DNA from: DAOVRD01 sp964521715
GTDB taxonomy: Bacteria; Planctomycetota; Brocadiia; SM23-32
DNA: 57,175 bases
Direction: 5' to 3'
Assembly (NCBI GenBank): GCA_964521715.1
Contig: CAZFSS010000027.1
Span: forward strand, 1 to 57,175
Part shown: piece by piece, positions 32,813 to 41,586 of the stretch
Position numbering within the stretch: position 1 is the stretch's first letter
Layout: each line of letters starts with the position of its first letter
Translations under genes and position numbers: made by a program
Notes under the pieces: model-generated
What the model was told of the DNA's origin: nothing
Seen by the model: the letters and a program-made list of their open reading frames with translations, nothing else
Databases searched by the model: none

Positions 32813-35800
32813 TGGCCGCCACGACGTCGCCGAGCAGCGTGACCCTGACCTTTCTGGCGGCGGCTTCCCTGAGGCCGTCGGGGCTGTGCTTCACCCAACG
32901 GCCAGTGTCTCTGATAGTGCCCTTGGGTCGCGCGTCGGCCGCACGGCAGAGTTCGACGCTTACAGAGCCGCGTCTCTCGCCTGATACAGTTCGAACAACG
33001 CAGATGCCGTGCCCCAGTTTGGGGTCATCGAGCTCGACCAGATCGCCGCCGCACAGAGAGAACAGGAAGCGCTTGCCGGGCCCGTGCTCGCGGCGCACGA
33101 CGGGTTCGCCGGCCCGGACGCGGCGAGTGGCCTCGAGAAGTGAGACCAGGTGGCCTTCCCACTTGCGGCGCCCCCGGCGGTCGGTCGTCTCCACGATCTC
33201 CATGTGATGGTTGGTGCCGGGCTTGACCCAGCGGACCCGTTCGGCCTGGCCCACGGGGACGGCAGTCACGTTGGCGCGGATCCGGGCTTTGTGGATGGGG
33301 ATGCGACGGCCCTCTCGCGTCGTGATGGATGGGTGGTTCTGCGGGTCTTTGAAGGCCTTGTTCGGCGGCAGGCCGATCTCCTGGAGCTTGTCTAGGACCA
33401 GTTCCCTGACCTGGGGGTCCACGATGGCTTCGACTTCTAACTTCGAGAGGTCTGCGAGCTTCTTGCGCACGTGGAAGTAGGCGGGGCCGTTCTCGCCCTC
33501 CTCCTGAGGGCCGTAGAAGGTCTCCTCGTGGAGGGGGCCGCGCACGCGGCGGGAGGCGCGGTGGGAGACGTTGACATCGAGCACGGTGCGGCGGGCGTCG
33601 TCGAGGAATCCCTCCCAGGGCGGTTGGACTGCGCCAAACGAACGCCGGCCCATCTGCCAGCCCCGGGCGGCCGCGTCGCTGAGCGCCTTGACCGCGCCCG
33701 GGTCGGTGAGCGCCACCACGAGCGCGTCCACGGCGTGGTGGCGGTGGTCGTCGCGCGACTTCTCCCAGGCCTCCCCAAGGATCGAGTTGAGGCCCCAGAG
33801 GCGCCTGAGGAAGGCGGTGACGCCTCCGCGGGAGGCCTGGACGCGGCGCTTTCCGTCCGCGTCAACCAGGCCGCCGTAGAGAAGCCCGACGTACTGCGCG
33901 GACAGGCGGGAGGAATAGCGGGTGTCGTTCAGCTCGCGCGAGGCGAGCTCTTCGACGTCTTCGACGTGCTGTGCCTCGAAGCGGCTGAGCTTGGCCTTCC
34001 TGGCCGTGCCCTTGAACTTCTTGACGCGCTGCATGATCTGCGACCAGCGTTCGGCGTCGTGCCCATAAGCCTCGCAGGGGGTGGAGTTGCCTTTGACCTG
34101 GCGGTTCTCCCTGACCTCGCAGATGGTCTTGTTGATGAACGAGTCATTAAGGGAGCGGCCCAAGGGGATGATGTGTTCGACGTCGAAGGCGGGCTCTTTG
34201 CCGAACAAGTCATCCCAACCGAAGTGCCGGCCGGTGTAGGGGCAGGTCCAGTCGCACTCGTCGGCCAGGAGCACCTTCTCGACGTCGCGGCGTGAAGGCC
34301 GGTCAATGCGGGCTTCGGCAAGGAGGCGCTCAGCGGCGTCCCTTCTGGCCCTTTCGTTCGCGCGCCCCTGCTTCCAGGAACGCTCGCGTTCCTTGGCACT
34401 CCTGCGCAGGTCGCGGGCCAGCTCGATGCGGATGGACTGGGGCTTGCCGTAGCGGCGGACGATGGCGTTGACCACCTTGCGCAGTTCCGTCAGGGCGCGC
34501 AGGACCGCGGGGTTGCGCACGTCCAGGTCCGTCTCGAGGAGCGGAGGCAGGAGGTCGTGCGGGTGGTGGGGTCCGCCGTGCTCGGGGTACTCCTTCTGAA
34601 TCGCCTCCATGTAGGAAACGCCCGCTTCCATGTGGGGGAGGAGGCGCGCGAGCGCCTGGCGCGAATGCCGGCAGTAGTCCTTCTCCAGCGTCACGGCCGC
34701 CAGGGCGGCGGCCCGTTCAGGCGTCAGTCCCCAGGCGCTGACGCCACGCCGTGCGAGTGCGTCGGCGTCCTCAAAGCTTCGCACGTCCTCGACGGCTTGC
34801 TCGCGCTCCTGCGGCGTCAACTCCCACCAGCGCTCGCCGAAGATGGCAGAAAGGGCAGCGTTTGTCGTGTTGCCGATAAACCGGTCCTCGCCGCCCGACT
34901 CCCAGTTGAAACGGGAGCCGCGGGGCAGCTTCAGCAGGTGCCTGGCCCGGGCGAAGGTCAGCTTGCCGGCGAGTTCCAGGTCCTCGACCAGCGCATGGCG
35001 CTCTGCTTCACTCAGGGCGCGCTCCCGCCCCTGCCTTGTAATCACGCGCGTGTTGTTGACCATCTGGAGCAGGCGGAAGCGCTGGGCCAGCAGCAGCGCC
35101 CAGGGGGCGCGCCTGCGACCCGGCTCAAGCCTGCACTCGCCGATGAAGAGGCTGGCGTCTTTCAGGGGACGCTGGTAGAAGATCGCGTCGCGGATCCGCG
35201 CCTTCAGCTCGTCGGGGAGCAGCCCCGGATGGAAACGCTGCTGGGCGCTCCATATCTGCTCGAACTCGGCGTCGTACATGGAGCGAGAGGTGTAACGGTG
35301 TCTGATGCGGGACAGGTGCGGGTCAACGCGGGCGAAGAACTCACCCAAGGTCCGTGCGCCCGTCGCCTGCATCTGCTCCCGCAGGGCGGAGATGGCGCGG
35401 CGGACTTCGCCCTCGTCTTCGTCTTTCTTCGGAGGAGCTTTGCGGTTGCTCTTGAAGCCGCGGCGCTGGGCGAGATGGTAGATGGCGCGGCCCAGTTCGA
35501 AGGGCTCCAGGGGATCGTCCAGGGAACGGGCGCGCAGCCAGTACGGCAGCAGGTGGGTGAGGTCAGCCGGGAGGTGTTGGGCGTCGAGGGGTCCGATAGC
35601 GCGTGATGAGCTCGGCATCGAGCTCAGGCAGGACGCGCCGGGCTTCCCCGATCGGAAGGAGGCCCGCATGCTGAAGGATATGCAGGACCCTCTGCATACG
35701 CCGGCCACGACGGTCGGCGAGCCGCCGCTGCTGGCGGGCCTGACGGCGCTCGGCGCCGCGTGACTCGGCCCGACCGGCCTCCAGGTTGCCTTCGACTCCG

Positions 35801-35934
35801 GCCTCGAAGACACGCGCTCCTGCGGCCGCAAGGCGACAGGGCGCGTCATCAATGAAGCCAACCAGCGCCCAGCCAATGGAGTTGGCACCTACATCCAGCC
35901 CCAGTACGTGCGGAATGCCGTGCAGATTCTGCAT
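32805..35934 (-). CDS. cas9: Cas9 (type II-C), interrupted by a one-base frameshift
   Basis: RNA-guided DNA endonuclease. ATG at 35934 (AAGGGG upstream) gives MQNLHGIPHVLGLDVGANSI, with the RuvC-I Asp at residue 14, then an Arg-rich bridge helix (RRQARQQRRLADRRGRRM). That frame ends at 35563. The rest lies one base over: LPYWLRARSLDDPLEPFELG onward. Removing one G from the GGGG run at 35588-35591 joins both parts into 1042 residues, normal for II-C. Further landmarks in the joined protein: RuvC-II IRIELARDL near 506, HNH FDVEHIIPLGRSLNDSFINK near 585, RuvC-III HHAVDALVVALT near 733, then the PAM-interacting domain. All catalytic residues are present. The stop overlaps cas1. As given it would make only a 123-residue stub; a mutation, an assembly error or slippage can explain it. 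Confidence 0.93.
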
Positions 35935-35945
35935 GGCCGCGCCCC

Positions 35946-35974
35946 TTGACAAGAGCCCCCATATAGGCTAACAT
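35946..35974 (+). promoter_or_regulatory. Promoter of tracrRNA
   Basis: TTGACA (35946-35951), 17 bases, TAACAT (35969-35974). The predicted start is at about 35981, the first base of the anti-repeat. The -35 box lies within the cas9 leader. Confidence 0.75.
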
Positions 35975-35980
35975 GCGCAT

Positions 35981-36010
35981 AGTGTATCTGAGCGGCGATT
36001 GTCCGGTCAA
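35981..36010 (-). promoter_or_regulatory. Repeat-like promoter facing cas9, inside the anti-repeat
   Basis: Read on the minus strand, the anti-repeat has TTGACC (36010-36005), 18 bases, TACACT (35986-35981), the same boxes as every CRISPR repeat except for two extra bases of spacing. It would start cas9 mRNA near 35974, forty bases before the ATG. Confidence 0.65.
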
Positions 36011-36062
36011 CTCACAGTAAGGACTTTCGTCGCGCGGGGCAACGCTCTCCGGAGCGCCCCTT

Positions 36063-36091
36063 GAACGCCTCCCAGTGGGGCGTTCTTTTTT
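36063..36091 (+). terminator. Intrinsic terminator of tracrRNA
   Basis: Stem GAACGCC/GGCGTTC (36063-36069 with 36079-36085) directly followed by six T (36086-36091). Confidence 0.88.
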
Positions 36092-36120
36092 GGGGGCGCG
36101 TCGGGGAGTCGCTGGGGGGA

Positions 36121-38733
36121 TCAGGTCGGCTGGCCGACACGGACGAGGCCGAAGGCCTTGCTGAGGCGCTCGTCTATCTCTCGCTTCTGGGCGTCGGGCA
36201 GGTCGGGGCAGTCGCGCAGAACGAGGAGCGGCTCCCTGACCTCGGTCATCCCGTCGCGCAGTCCGCTGAAGAGGGCCTGAAGGGTCCGCTCGCGCAGCCT
36301 CTGCACCTCGTCGTCGGCGGCGTCCAGGCCGGTGTTCGCGGCGATCCGGCCCGCGGCCTTGAGCAGCTCCAGCTTGCGTTCGGCATCCTGGACGTCGCAC
36401 GCTTCCCACTCGTCGAGCACCGTGGCGCCGGCCTCAACGACGAACCGGCGCATCTGCTCGCCCTGGGCCGGGCCCGCGCAGATCTCGCCGATGCTTCGAA
36501 CGACGCTGAGCTTGTTGAGGAACCGCAAGAGAGAGGCGCCGAGCCGCACCTTGCTGGCGACGGTGGCCATGGGCGAGCAGGCGCCGCTGCACATGGCGCT
36601 GATGAGGGCCTCGATGGCCGCCGGCCCCCAGATGATCCTGACCTTCGAGACGCCTTCCCACAGGATCAGCAGGCGTTTGACGATCTCCGTGCGCATCCGG
36701 CGCGAGGCCTGGCGGCTGACGCAGATGCGTTCCAGGCCCTTGACGGCCGCAGGGACGACCCGTATGTCGAACTCCACCTCGCGTCCGAACTCGTAGACTG
36801 CGCCGTCCTCGGTGTCCCGCCGCTCGCCCATGCCGGTGCGGCCCTGGAACCTGGCGATCCCGTCGAAAAGGTCGAACAGCTCCTGCTGGTAGGAGCTGCA
36901 GGCGTTGTCGGAACCGGCCATTATGCCGAGCGCGTCGAGGGCCTCTACCGAGTAGGGCACCCGCCACAGCCGGTCCTTCAGGGCCCTGAGCGCGGCGTCG
37001 AAGTGCCTAGCGCCGGGCCGGGTGTAGCCGCAGACGGCGGCCAGCGCGATGGTGAAGCCCCCGCGCTTCATGCCCTCCTGCTGCAGCAGCTTCATGCAGA
37101 GCTGGATGACATCCGAGGCCAGCTCGTCGGGAACCTGGCCGGAGTGATCCCGCACGATGCTGCCCAGGGCCAGGGCCGCTCGCTCGGCCGGGTCGGAGGG
37201 ATACGTCCTGCGCATGAATCCGTAGGCGGGCGCCAGCGCCGGGGCGCCGATCCGCTCCAGCGTGTTCTGGATCGTGTCCAGGCTGCTGGGCAGACCCAGC
37301 TCCGTCATGAGGTTGAGCAGTTCGGCGGCCAGCTTCGCCTGGAGCGGGCCGCCGACCCTTGGGTCGGTCAGGACGGAGGCCTCGATGATGCTGCGGCGCG
37401 TGATGGCGTCGCCGACCTTCAAGAGGTCCAGCAGCACGACGACGGCCTTCTGGACGGTCTCGTCGCAGACGTCGCTCTCGGTGCACAGGACGTCGAGCAG
37501 GCGGATCAGTTCGGCACGTTCCAGGCGGTTGGCGCTGGGCATGCGGGCCATCGCCACCGCGGCGGCCGGTTCTCCGAGCCGCACCAGGCCGTATCGCAGC
37601 CGCCCCTTCTCGCTTTCGGGCAGGGACGGGTTCAGTATCTCCTCGACCGCCCGTTCCGAGAGCTCGCCGATGCGTGCCGGCTCGGTGGCGAGCGACTCGC
37701 TCAGGTTCAGCAGGAGGCCGCGCACGCGGGGGCTCTCGCTGCGCTGCAGTTCGCGCCACAGGAGGTCGGCGAAGAGGTCGTGCGCCTGTTCGGCGCAGGC
37801 GGCGATGGCGCTTTCAACGTCAACCCGCAGCTCTTCGAACTCGCGGGAGAGGTGCCGCACGGCCGACTGAAGGAACTGCTCGGTCTTCTGGTAGTTGCCC
37901 ACGAGGGTGGCGGCGGACTTGCCGACGAGCCGCAGCAGCTCGCGGATCATGGCGAGGTCCTTGTTCTGGTCGAAGACCTCCAGCACGACGGCCAGCACGA
38001 GCGCGGCCTCGCCCCCTTCAGCCTCCCGCAGCAGCGCGCCCAGCCGCTGGATGGAGTAGAGGGCCTGCTGGGGATCGTCCTGGAAGAGGCCGCGCACGGC
38101 CTCCGCCATGTCCGAGCGGAACCCTATCTGTTCGAGCGACCGGATGGCCTCCCGGCGCACCTTGGGCTGGGCCTCGCGGTCGGTGAGCACGTTCAGGAAT
38201 ATGCCCGCTTTCTGGCCGCCTTCCATGGGCGCAAAGACGAGCTTTCGAAGCGCCTCGATGCGCTCGTCCGGGTTCTGGCTCGTCAGCACGGTCAGCTTCA
38301 GGTGGGCAACCTCCTCCGGCGTGAACAGCTCCCTGGTCTCGCGCGTCGTCATCTGCTGGGGCGCGGCGCGCACCAGCCCCCCTGCCGGAGCCCCGGACAG
38401 AGGCCGCTGCTCGGCCAGCAGGTCGTCCTCGAGCGCGATCGTGCGCCAGCCCCCCTCGGGATCCGAGACCAGTTGCAGCAGGTCCGATTCGGCGTAGCCG
38501 CACTCGGCGGCCCGCGAGCGGAGCAACTCGAGCGTGACCGCTTCAGGATCCTTCAGCAGCTCGGGCGCCAGCAGCAGGCGGGCGACGGCCTCCTTCTCGG
38601 CGGCCTCGGCCAGCAGCGTGCCGGTTACGTCCACCCTCCGGGCGAGCAGCGCCGCCACCCGCGTGGCCAGCCGCCGGCTGATGCCGTAGGAGGCCATCAG
38701 CGACTCGACATCCTTGTCTCTTTCGCCTCGCAT
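36121..38733 (-). CDS. Large HEAT/ARM-like solenoid protein
   Basis: 870 residues, cytoplasmic in appearance with no signal peptide. The N-terminus (about 1-115) is helical, and from about 140 a long run of degenerate HEAT-type repeats follows (NPDERIEALRKLVFAPM, QPKVRREAIRSLEQIGF, SPRVRGLLLNLSESLATEP, VGDAITRRSIIEASVLTDP). The C-terminal 150 residues end in VREPLLVLRDCPDLPDAQKR and RLSKAFGLVRVGQPT. No catalytic motif. The role is not known; a scaffold or regulatory protein is likely. It is the second gene of the purM unit (66 bases apart) and ends convergent with tracrRNA. Confidence 0.8.
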   Translation of the reverse strand: MRGERDKDVESLMASYGISRRLATRVAALLARRVDVTGTLLAEAAEKEAVARLLLAPELLKDPEAVTLELLRSRAAECGYAESDLLQLVSDPEGGWRTIALEDDLLAEQRPLSGAPAGGLVRAAPQQMTTRETRELFTPEEVAHLKLTVLTSQNPDERIEALRKLVFAPMEGGQKAGIFLNVLTDREAQPKVRREAIRSLEQIGFRSDMAEAVRGLFQDDPQQALYSIQRLGALLREAEGGEAALVLAVVLEVFDQNKDLAMIRELLRLVGKSAATLVGNYQKTEQFLQSAVRHLSREFEELRVDVESAIAACAEQAHDLFADLLWRELQRSESPRVRGLLLNLSESLATEPARIGELSERAVEEILNPSLPESEKGRLRYGLVRLGEPAAAVAMARMPSANRLERAELIRLLDVLCTESDVCDETVQKAVVVLLDLLKVGDAITRRSIIEASVLTDPRVGGPLQAKLAAELLNLMTELGLPSSLDTIQNTLERIGAPALAPAYGFMRRTYPSDPAERAALALGSIVRDHSGQVPDELASDVIQLCMKLLQQEGMKRGGFTIALAAVCGYTRPGARHFDAALRALKDRLWRVPYSVEALDALGIMAGSDNACSSYQQELFDLFDGIARFQGRTGMGERRDTEDGAVYEFGREVEFDIRVVPAAVKGLERICVSRQASRRMRTEIVKRLLILWEGVSKVRIIWGPAAIEALISAMCSGACSPMATVASKVRLGASLLRFLNKLSVVRSIGEICAGPAQGEQMRRFVVEAGATVLDEWEACDVQDAERKLELLKAAGRIAANTGLDAADDEVQRLRERTLQALFSGLRDGMTEVREPLLVLRDCPDLPDAQKREIDERLSKAFGLVRVGQPT

Positions 38734-38799
38734 CGGAGTCCACCCGCGGAAGGATGCCAGCGGCCCGCACCGGGCGCCGTTCAGCGCGCCCTGCGCCGT

Positions 38800-39882
38800 T
38801 CAGCGCACCGTGACCTGCCTGTCTCCCTGCACAACGCGCCCGATGATGACGGCGTCCTCACCCGCCTTGCGCAGTTGCCGGAGCACGCTCTGGGCGTAGT
38901 AGGGGGCAACGATCAGCACCATGCCGACGCCCATGTTGAACGTGCGGTACATCTCCTCCTTCGGCACGCTGCCGAGCTTCTGAACCACGTCGAAGATGGG
39001 CGGCCGCCGCCAGCGCGACGGGTCCAGCTCCACGGCGCAGCCCTCCGGCAGCACGCGGGGGATGTTGTCCAGAAGCCCGCCGCCCGTGATGTGCGCTATG
39101 CCGCCGATGACGTGCTTGACCCTGTAGCGACGGAGCACGGACCGCACGGACCGCACGTAGATGCGCGTCGGAACGAGCAGCTCGTCGGCGACCGTGCGGT
39201 CGATGCCGAAGCGGCCGAGGGAATCCTCGCACTTCATGCCCTCTTCTTCGAAGATCAGGCGGCGGACCAGGGAGTAGCCGTTTGAATGGAGCCCGCTGGA
39301 ATGGAGGCCGATCACCTGGTCGCCCGGACGCACGTGGCGGCCGGTCACGAGGCGCGAGCTCTCGACAACGCCCACGACGAAGCCGGCCATGTCGTACTCG
39401 CCGGGGCTGTAGAAGCCGGGCAGTTCCGCCGTCTCCCCGCCCAGGAGGGCGCATCCCGCCTCCTTGCAGCCGGCCGAGATGCCGGCCACACAATCCCGCA
39501 GGACCTGGAGGTCGAGCTTGCTCGTGGCCAGATAGTCAAGGAGCAGAAGGGGCTCGGCGCCCAGCGTCAGGATGTCATTGACGCACATGGCCACCAGGTC
39601 GATGCCGACCGTATCGTGCCGCCCGGCCATGAAGGCAACCTTGAGCTTGGTGCCGACGCCGTCCGTGGAACTGACCAGGATGGGGTGGGCGTAGTTGCGG
39701 CGGAACAGCTTCTCGTCGTAGTCCAGCGAGAACAGGCCGCCGAAGCCGCCCGGATTCGGCACCACACGTTCGGTGAACGTGCGCTGCATGAGCTCCAGGA
39801 TCTGATCGGCGAACTCGGCTCCCTTCTGGATGTCGACGCCGGCGTCTTTGTAGGTTATGGGGCTCACGATGGCGCCTTGCAT
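38800..39882 (-). CDS. purM: Phosphoribosylformylglycinamidine cyclo-ligase (AIR synthetase)
   Basis: 360 residues. PurM uses ATP to close the imidazole ring of 5-aminoimidazole ribotide, step five of purine synthesis. Recognised by its N-terminus YKDAGVDIQKGAEF, the VSSTDGVGTKLKVAF block, GIDLVAMCVNDILTLGAEPL, GCALLGGETAELPGFY, VIGLHSSGLHSNGYSLVR and the HITGGGLLDNIPR block. Length normal. A perfect consensus promoter lies 55 bases upstream. The stop is followed by the HEAT gene in the same direction, which would be co-transcribed. Clear assignment. Confidence 0.97.
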   Translation of the reverse strand: MQGAIVSPITYKDAGVDIQKGAEFADQILELMQRTFTERVVPNPGGFGGLFSLDYDEKLFRRNYAHPILVSSTDGVGTKLKVAFMAGRHDTVGIDLVAMCVNDILTLGAEPLLLLDYLATSKLDLQVLRDCVAGISAGCKEAGCALLGGETAELPGFYSPGEYDMAGFVVGVVESSRLVTGRHVRPGDQVIGLHSSGLHSNGYSLVRRLIFEEEGMKCEDSLGRFGIDRTVADELLVPTRIYVRSVRSVLRRYRVKHVIGGIAHITGGGLLDNIPRVLPEGCAVELDPSRWRRPPIFDVVQKLGSVPKEEMYRTFNMGVGMVLIVAPYYAQSVLRQLRKAGEDAVIIGRVVQGDRQVTVR

Positions 39883-39936
39883 CCGTACAACGCCAAGACG
39901 GCAGAAAGCACGCGGCGGCCCACGGCCGCCAGGTTC

Positions 39937-39964
39937 ATTATAACCCTCCCGGGGGGACTGTCAA
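39937..39964 (-). promoter_or_regulatory. Consensus promoter of purM
   Basis: On the minus strand TTGACA (39964-39959), 16 bases, TATAAT (39942-39937); both boxes match consensus exactly. A GGCGGCC-CAC-GGCCGCC hairpin (39913-39929) follows in the leader. Confidence 0.85.
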
Positions 39965-40115
39965 TCTGAGCGTGCGGCCTGCCGGCGGGCGCGGCACGGG
40001 CCTTGCAGCGCGTGGACCGCAACGGGCTTGGTTTGCATCGCGCCGGCGCGTTTCGCTACATTGTTGCGCGCAGGGGCTCTCGGGCGGTCGACTCCGGCAA
40101 GGTGAGGTGCGGGCC

Positions 40116-41189
40116 GTGAGGCGCAGGCACAGACAGGCGGCCATCGTCGCAGGGCTCCTGGTCAGCATGGCGGCGGCCGGCTACTTCCTCTATGGGATAC
40201 GGGGGCACTGGGGCGAGGTCGGCCGGGCGTTCGCAGGGGCGAACTACCTCTACGTGATCCCTTCGGTCGGCTTCATCGCGGTCATGTACGCCCTGCGCGT
40301 GCTGAGGTGGCGCGTTTTCCTCCGGCCCGTCGGCGAAGTGCCCTACTCGGCGATTGCGAGCGCCACGCTGATCGGTTTCATGTCGAGCTGCATACTGCCG
40401 CTCCGGCCGGGGGAGATCATCCGTCCCTACGTGCTCCACAAGAAGGGCGGGGTCGACTTCGGGCACGCGGCCGGGACGGCGGTGGGATTGGAGCGCGTCT
40501 TCGATCTGATCGGGGCCTGCTTCCTCCTGGTGCTGACGCTCCTGTTCATGACGAGGCAGGAGGCGGGCGGGGCCGACGTTTCCGACCTGATAGAGGGGAC
40601 CAAGGGGAAAGCGCTCTGGTTTGCGGGCGGTGCGGCGGCGGGCTTTGCCTGTCTGCTGGCGACGGCGTTCTTCCCGTCGCTGGTGCTCCGGGTGGCGGAG
40701 GCATGCCTGAGGGTGGTGCCGCACAGGTTCCGCGGGCCGCTGATGGGCTTCGTCGCTTCGATCACGCAGTCCCTGCGATTCCTGAGGGACCCGGGCCAGG
40801 TTGCGGTGGCGACGCTGTTCTCGCTGGCGGTCTGGTTCTGCTTTCCGCTGAGCACTTACAGCCTGGCGCGCGGTTTCGGATTGGAGCTGGGGTTCGGCGG
40901 GGTGCTCTTGATCCAGGTGATCGTGACGGCGGCGGTTGCGGCGCCGCAAGCGCCGAGCTTCATCGGCGTCTTCCAGATGGCGGCGGCGGCGGGGGCGGAA
41001 TCCTTCGGCGTGGCCCCGGGGGATGCAGCGGCGTTCGCCATCGTGCTCTGGGCCGTCAACGTCATTCCGATAACGGCCGTCGGCCTCGCGGTGCTCTGGC
41101 ATGAAGGGCTGAGCGTTCGGGGACTGGCGCGAGCTTCAGAGGAGGCGGCCGAAGAGGCGCAGGAGGCCGCGCCCCGCCCCGCGTCCTGA
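40116..41189 (+). CDS. Flippase-like integral membrane protein (UPF0104/LPG synthase transmembrane family)
   Basis: 357 residues from the GTG at 40116, which has GAGGTG upstream; the frame is open further left. About eight membrane segments, starting with AAIVAGLLVSMAAAGYFLYG. Family marks are LRVLRWRVFLRPVGEVPY near 55-72, MSSCILPLRPGEIIRPYVLHKK near 88-109 and GLERVFDLIGACFLLVLTL. The P-G-E-I-x-R-P motif is typical of the lysyl-phosphatidylglycerol synthase membrane domain and its stand-alone relatives (AglD/UPF0104), thought to flip or transfer lipid-linked groups. No synthase domain is attached. The C-terminal tail is acidic and probably cytoplasmic. The substrate is unknown. Confidence 0.85.
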   Translation: MRRRHRQAAIVAGLLVSMAAAGYFLYGIRGHWGEVGRAFAGANYLYVIPSVGFIAVMYALRVLRWRVFLRPVGEVPYSAIASATLIGFMSSCILPLRPGEIIRPYVLHKKGGVDFGHAAGTAVGLERVFDLIGACFLLVLTLLFMTRQEAGGADVSDLIEGTKGKALWFAGGAAAGFACLLATAFFPSLVLRVAEACLRVVPHRFRGPLMGFVASITQSLRFLRDPGQVAVATLFSLAVWFCFPLSTYSLARGFGLELGFGGVLLIQVIVTAAVAAPQAPSFIGVFQMAAAAGAESFGVAPGDAAAFAIVLWAVNVIPITAVGLAVLWHEGLSVRGLARASEEAAEEAQEAAPRPAS

Positions 41190-41206
41190 GGCGGCGGGGG
41201 GGCACG

Positions 41207-41563
41207 TCATTCGGCCTCGAGGGCCGCTTGCAGCGTGGGGTAGATGTGGATCAACGTGTGCAGCTTCGTGAACCGGAAGACTTCCTCGACGAGCGGCTGG
41301 GGGTTCACGATGCGCACGTAGCCGTCGTTGCCGCTGACGGCGCGGAATGCCCGCATCATCTGTCCCAGGCCCGTGGAGCTGATGAAGGAGACGTTGCTCA
41401 GGTCGAAGATCAGCTTGACATGGCCCTCGCCCAGCAGCCTGTCGAGCTCCCCGCGGAGGACGTCGGCCCCCATCTCGCGGACCTGGCCCGACAGGTGGAG
41501 GGCGACAGCATCCCCGACCATCTCCGTTTCAATGTTGATATCGGTGCCCATGTCGTTAGCCAT
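41207..41563 (-). CDS. STAS-domain anti-anti-sigma factor
   Basis: 118 residues. A single STAS fold: AVALHLSGQVREMGADVLRG, then KLIFDLSNVSFISSTGLGQM with the Ser that a switch kinase phosphorylates (about Ser62), and LVEEVFRFTKLHTLIHIYPT. In known systems the unphosphorylated form binds the anti-sigma kinase and frees the sigma factor. It follows, 23 bases away, the gene for the phosphatase-HATPase fusion, so both form a partner-switching pair. Confidence 0.92.
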   Translation of the reverse strand: MANDMGTDINIETEMVGDAVALHLSGQVREMGADVLRGELDRLLGEGHVKLIFDLSNVSFISSTGLGQMMRAFRAVSGNDGYVRIVNPQPLVEEVFRFTKLHTLIHIYPTLQAALEAE

Positions 41564-41586
41564 GTTTCCCCTCGGTGATTCGGGGC

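Larger units (their letters stand above)
35981..36091 (+). ncRNA. tracrRNA of the type II-C system
   Basis: The first 38 bases (35981-36018) are complementary to the CRISPR repeat, with a few mismatches and a two-base bulge (begins AGTGTATCTGAGCGG). A short linker (AAGGACTTTCGTCGC) is followed by a nested hairpin at 36036-36060 (GGGGC-aac-GCTC-tccg-GAGC-GCCCC) and a terminator stem with a T6 run ending at 36091. About 111 nucleotides in all. It pairs with crRNA and lets Cas9 bind. It is transcribed on the strand opposite to cas9 from its own promoter. Confidence 0.92.

Noticed and set aside
32805..35888. Taking cas9 to start at 35888 with a 1027-residue protein
   Set aside because: The first about 95 residues of that frame are unlike Cas9, while the RuvC-I motif lies in the other frame. 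I describe one frameshifted gene instead.
36061..39285. 1074-codon plus-strand frame through the HEAT and purM genes
   Set aside because: Antisense to two well-supported genes, and it crosses the tracrRNA terminator. No domain.
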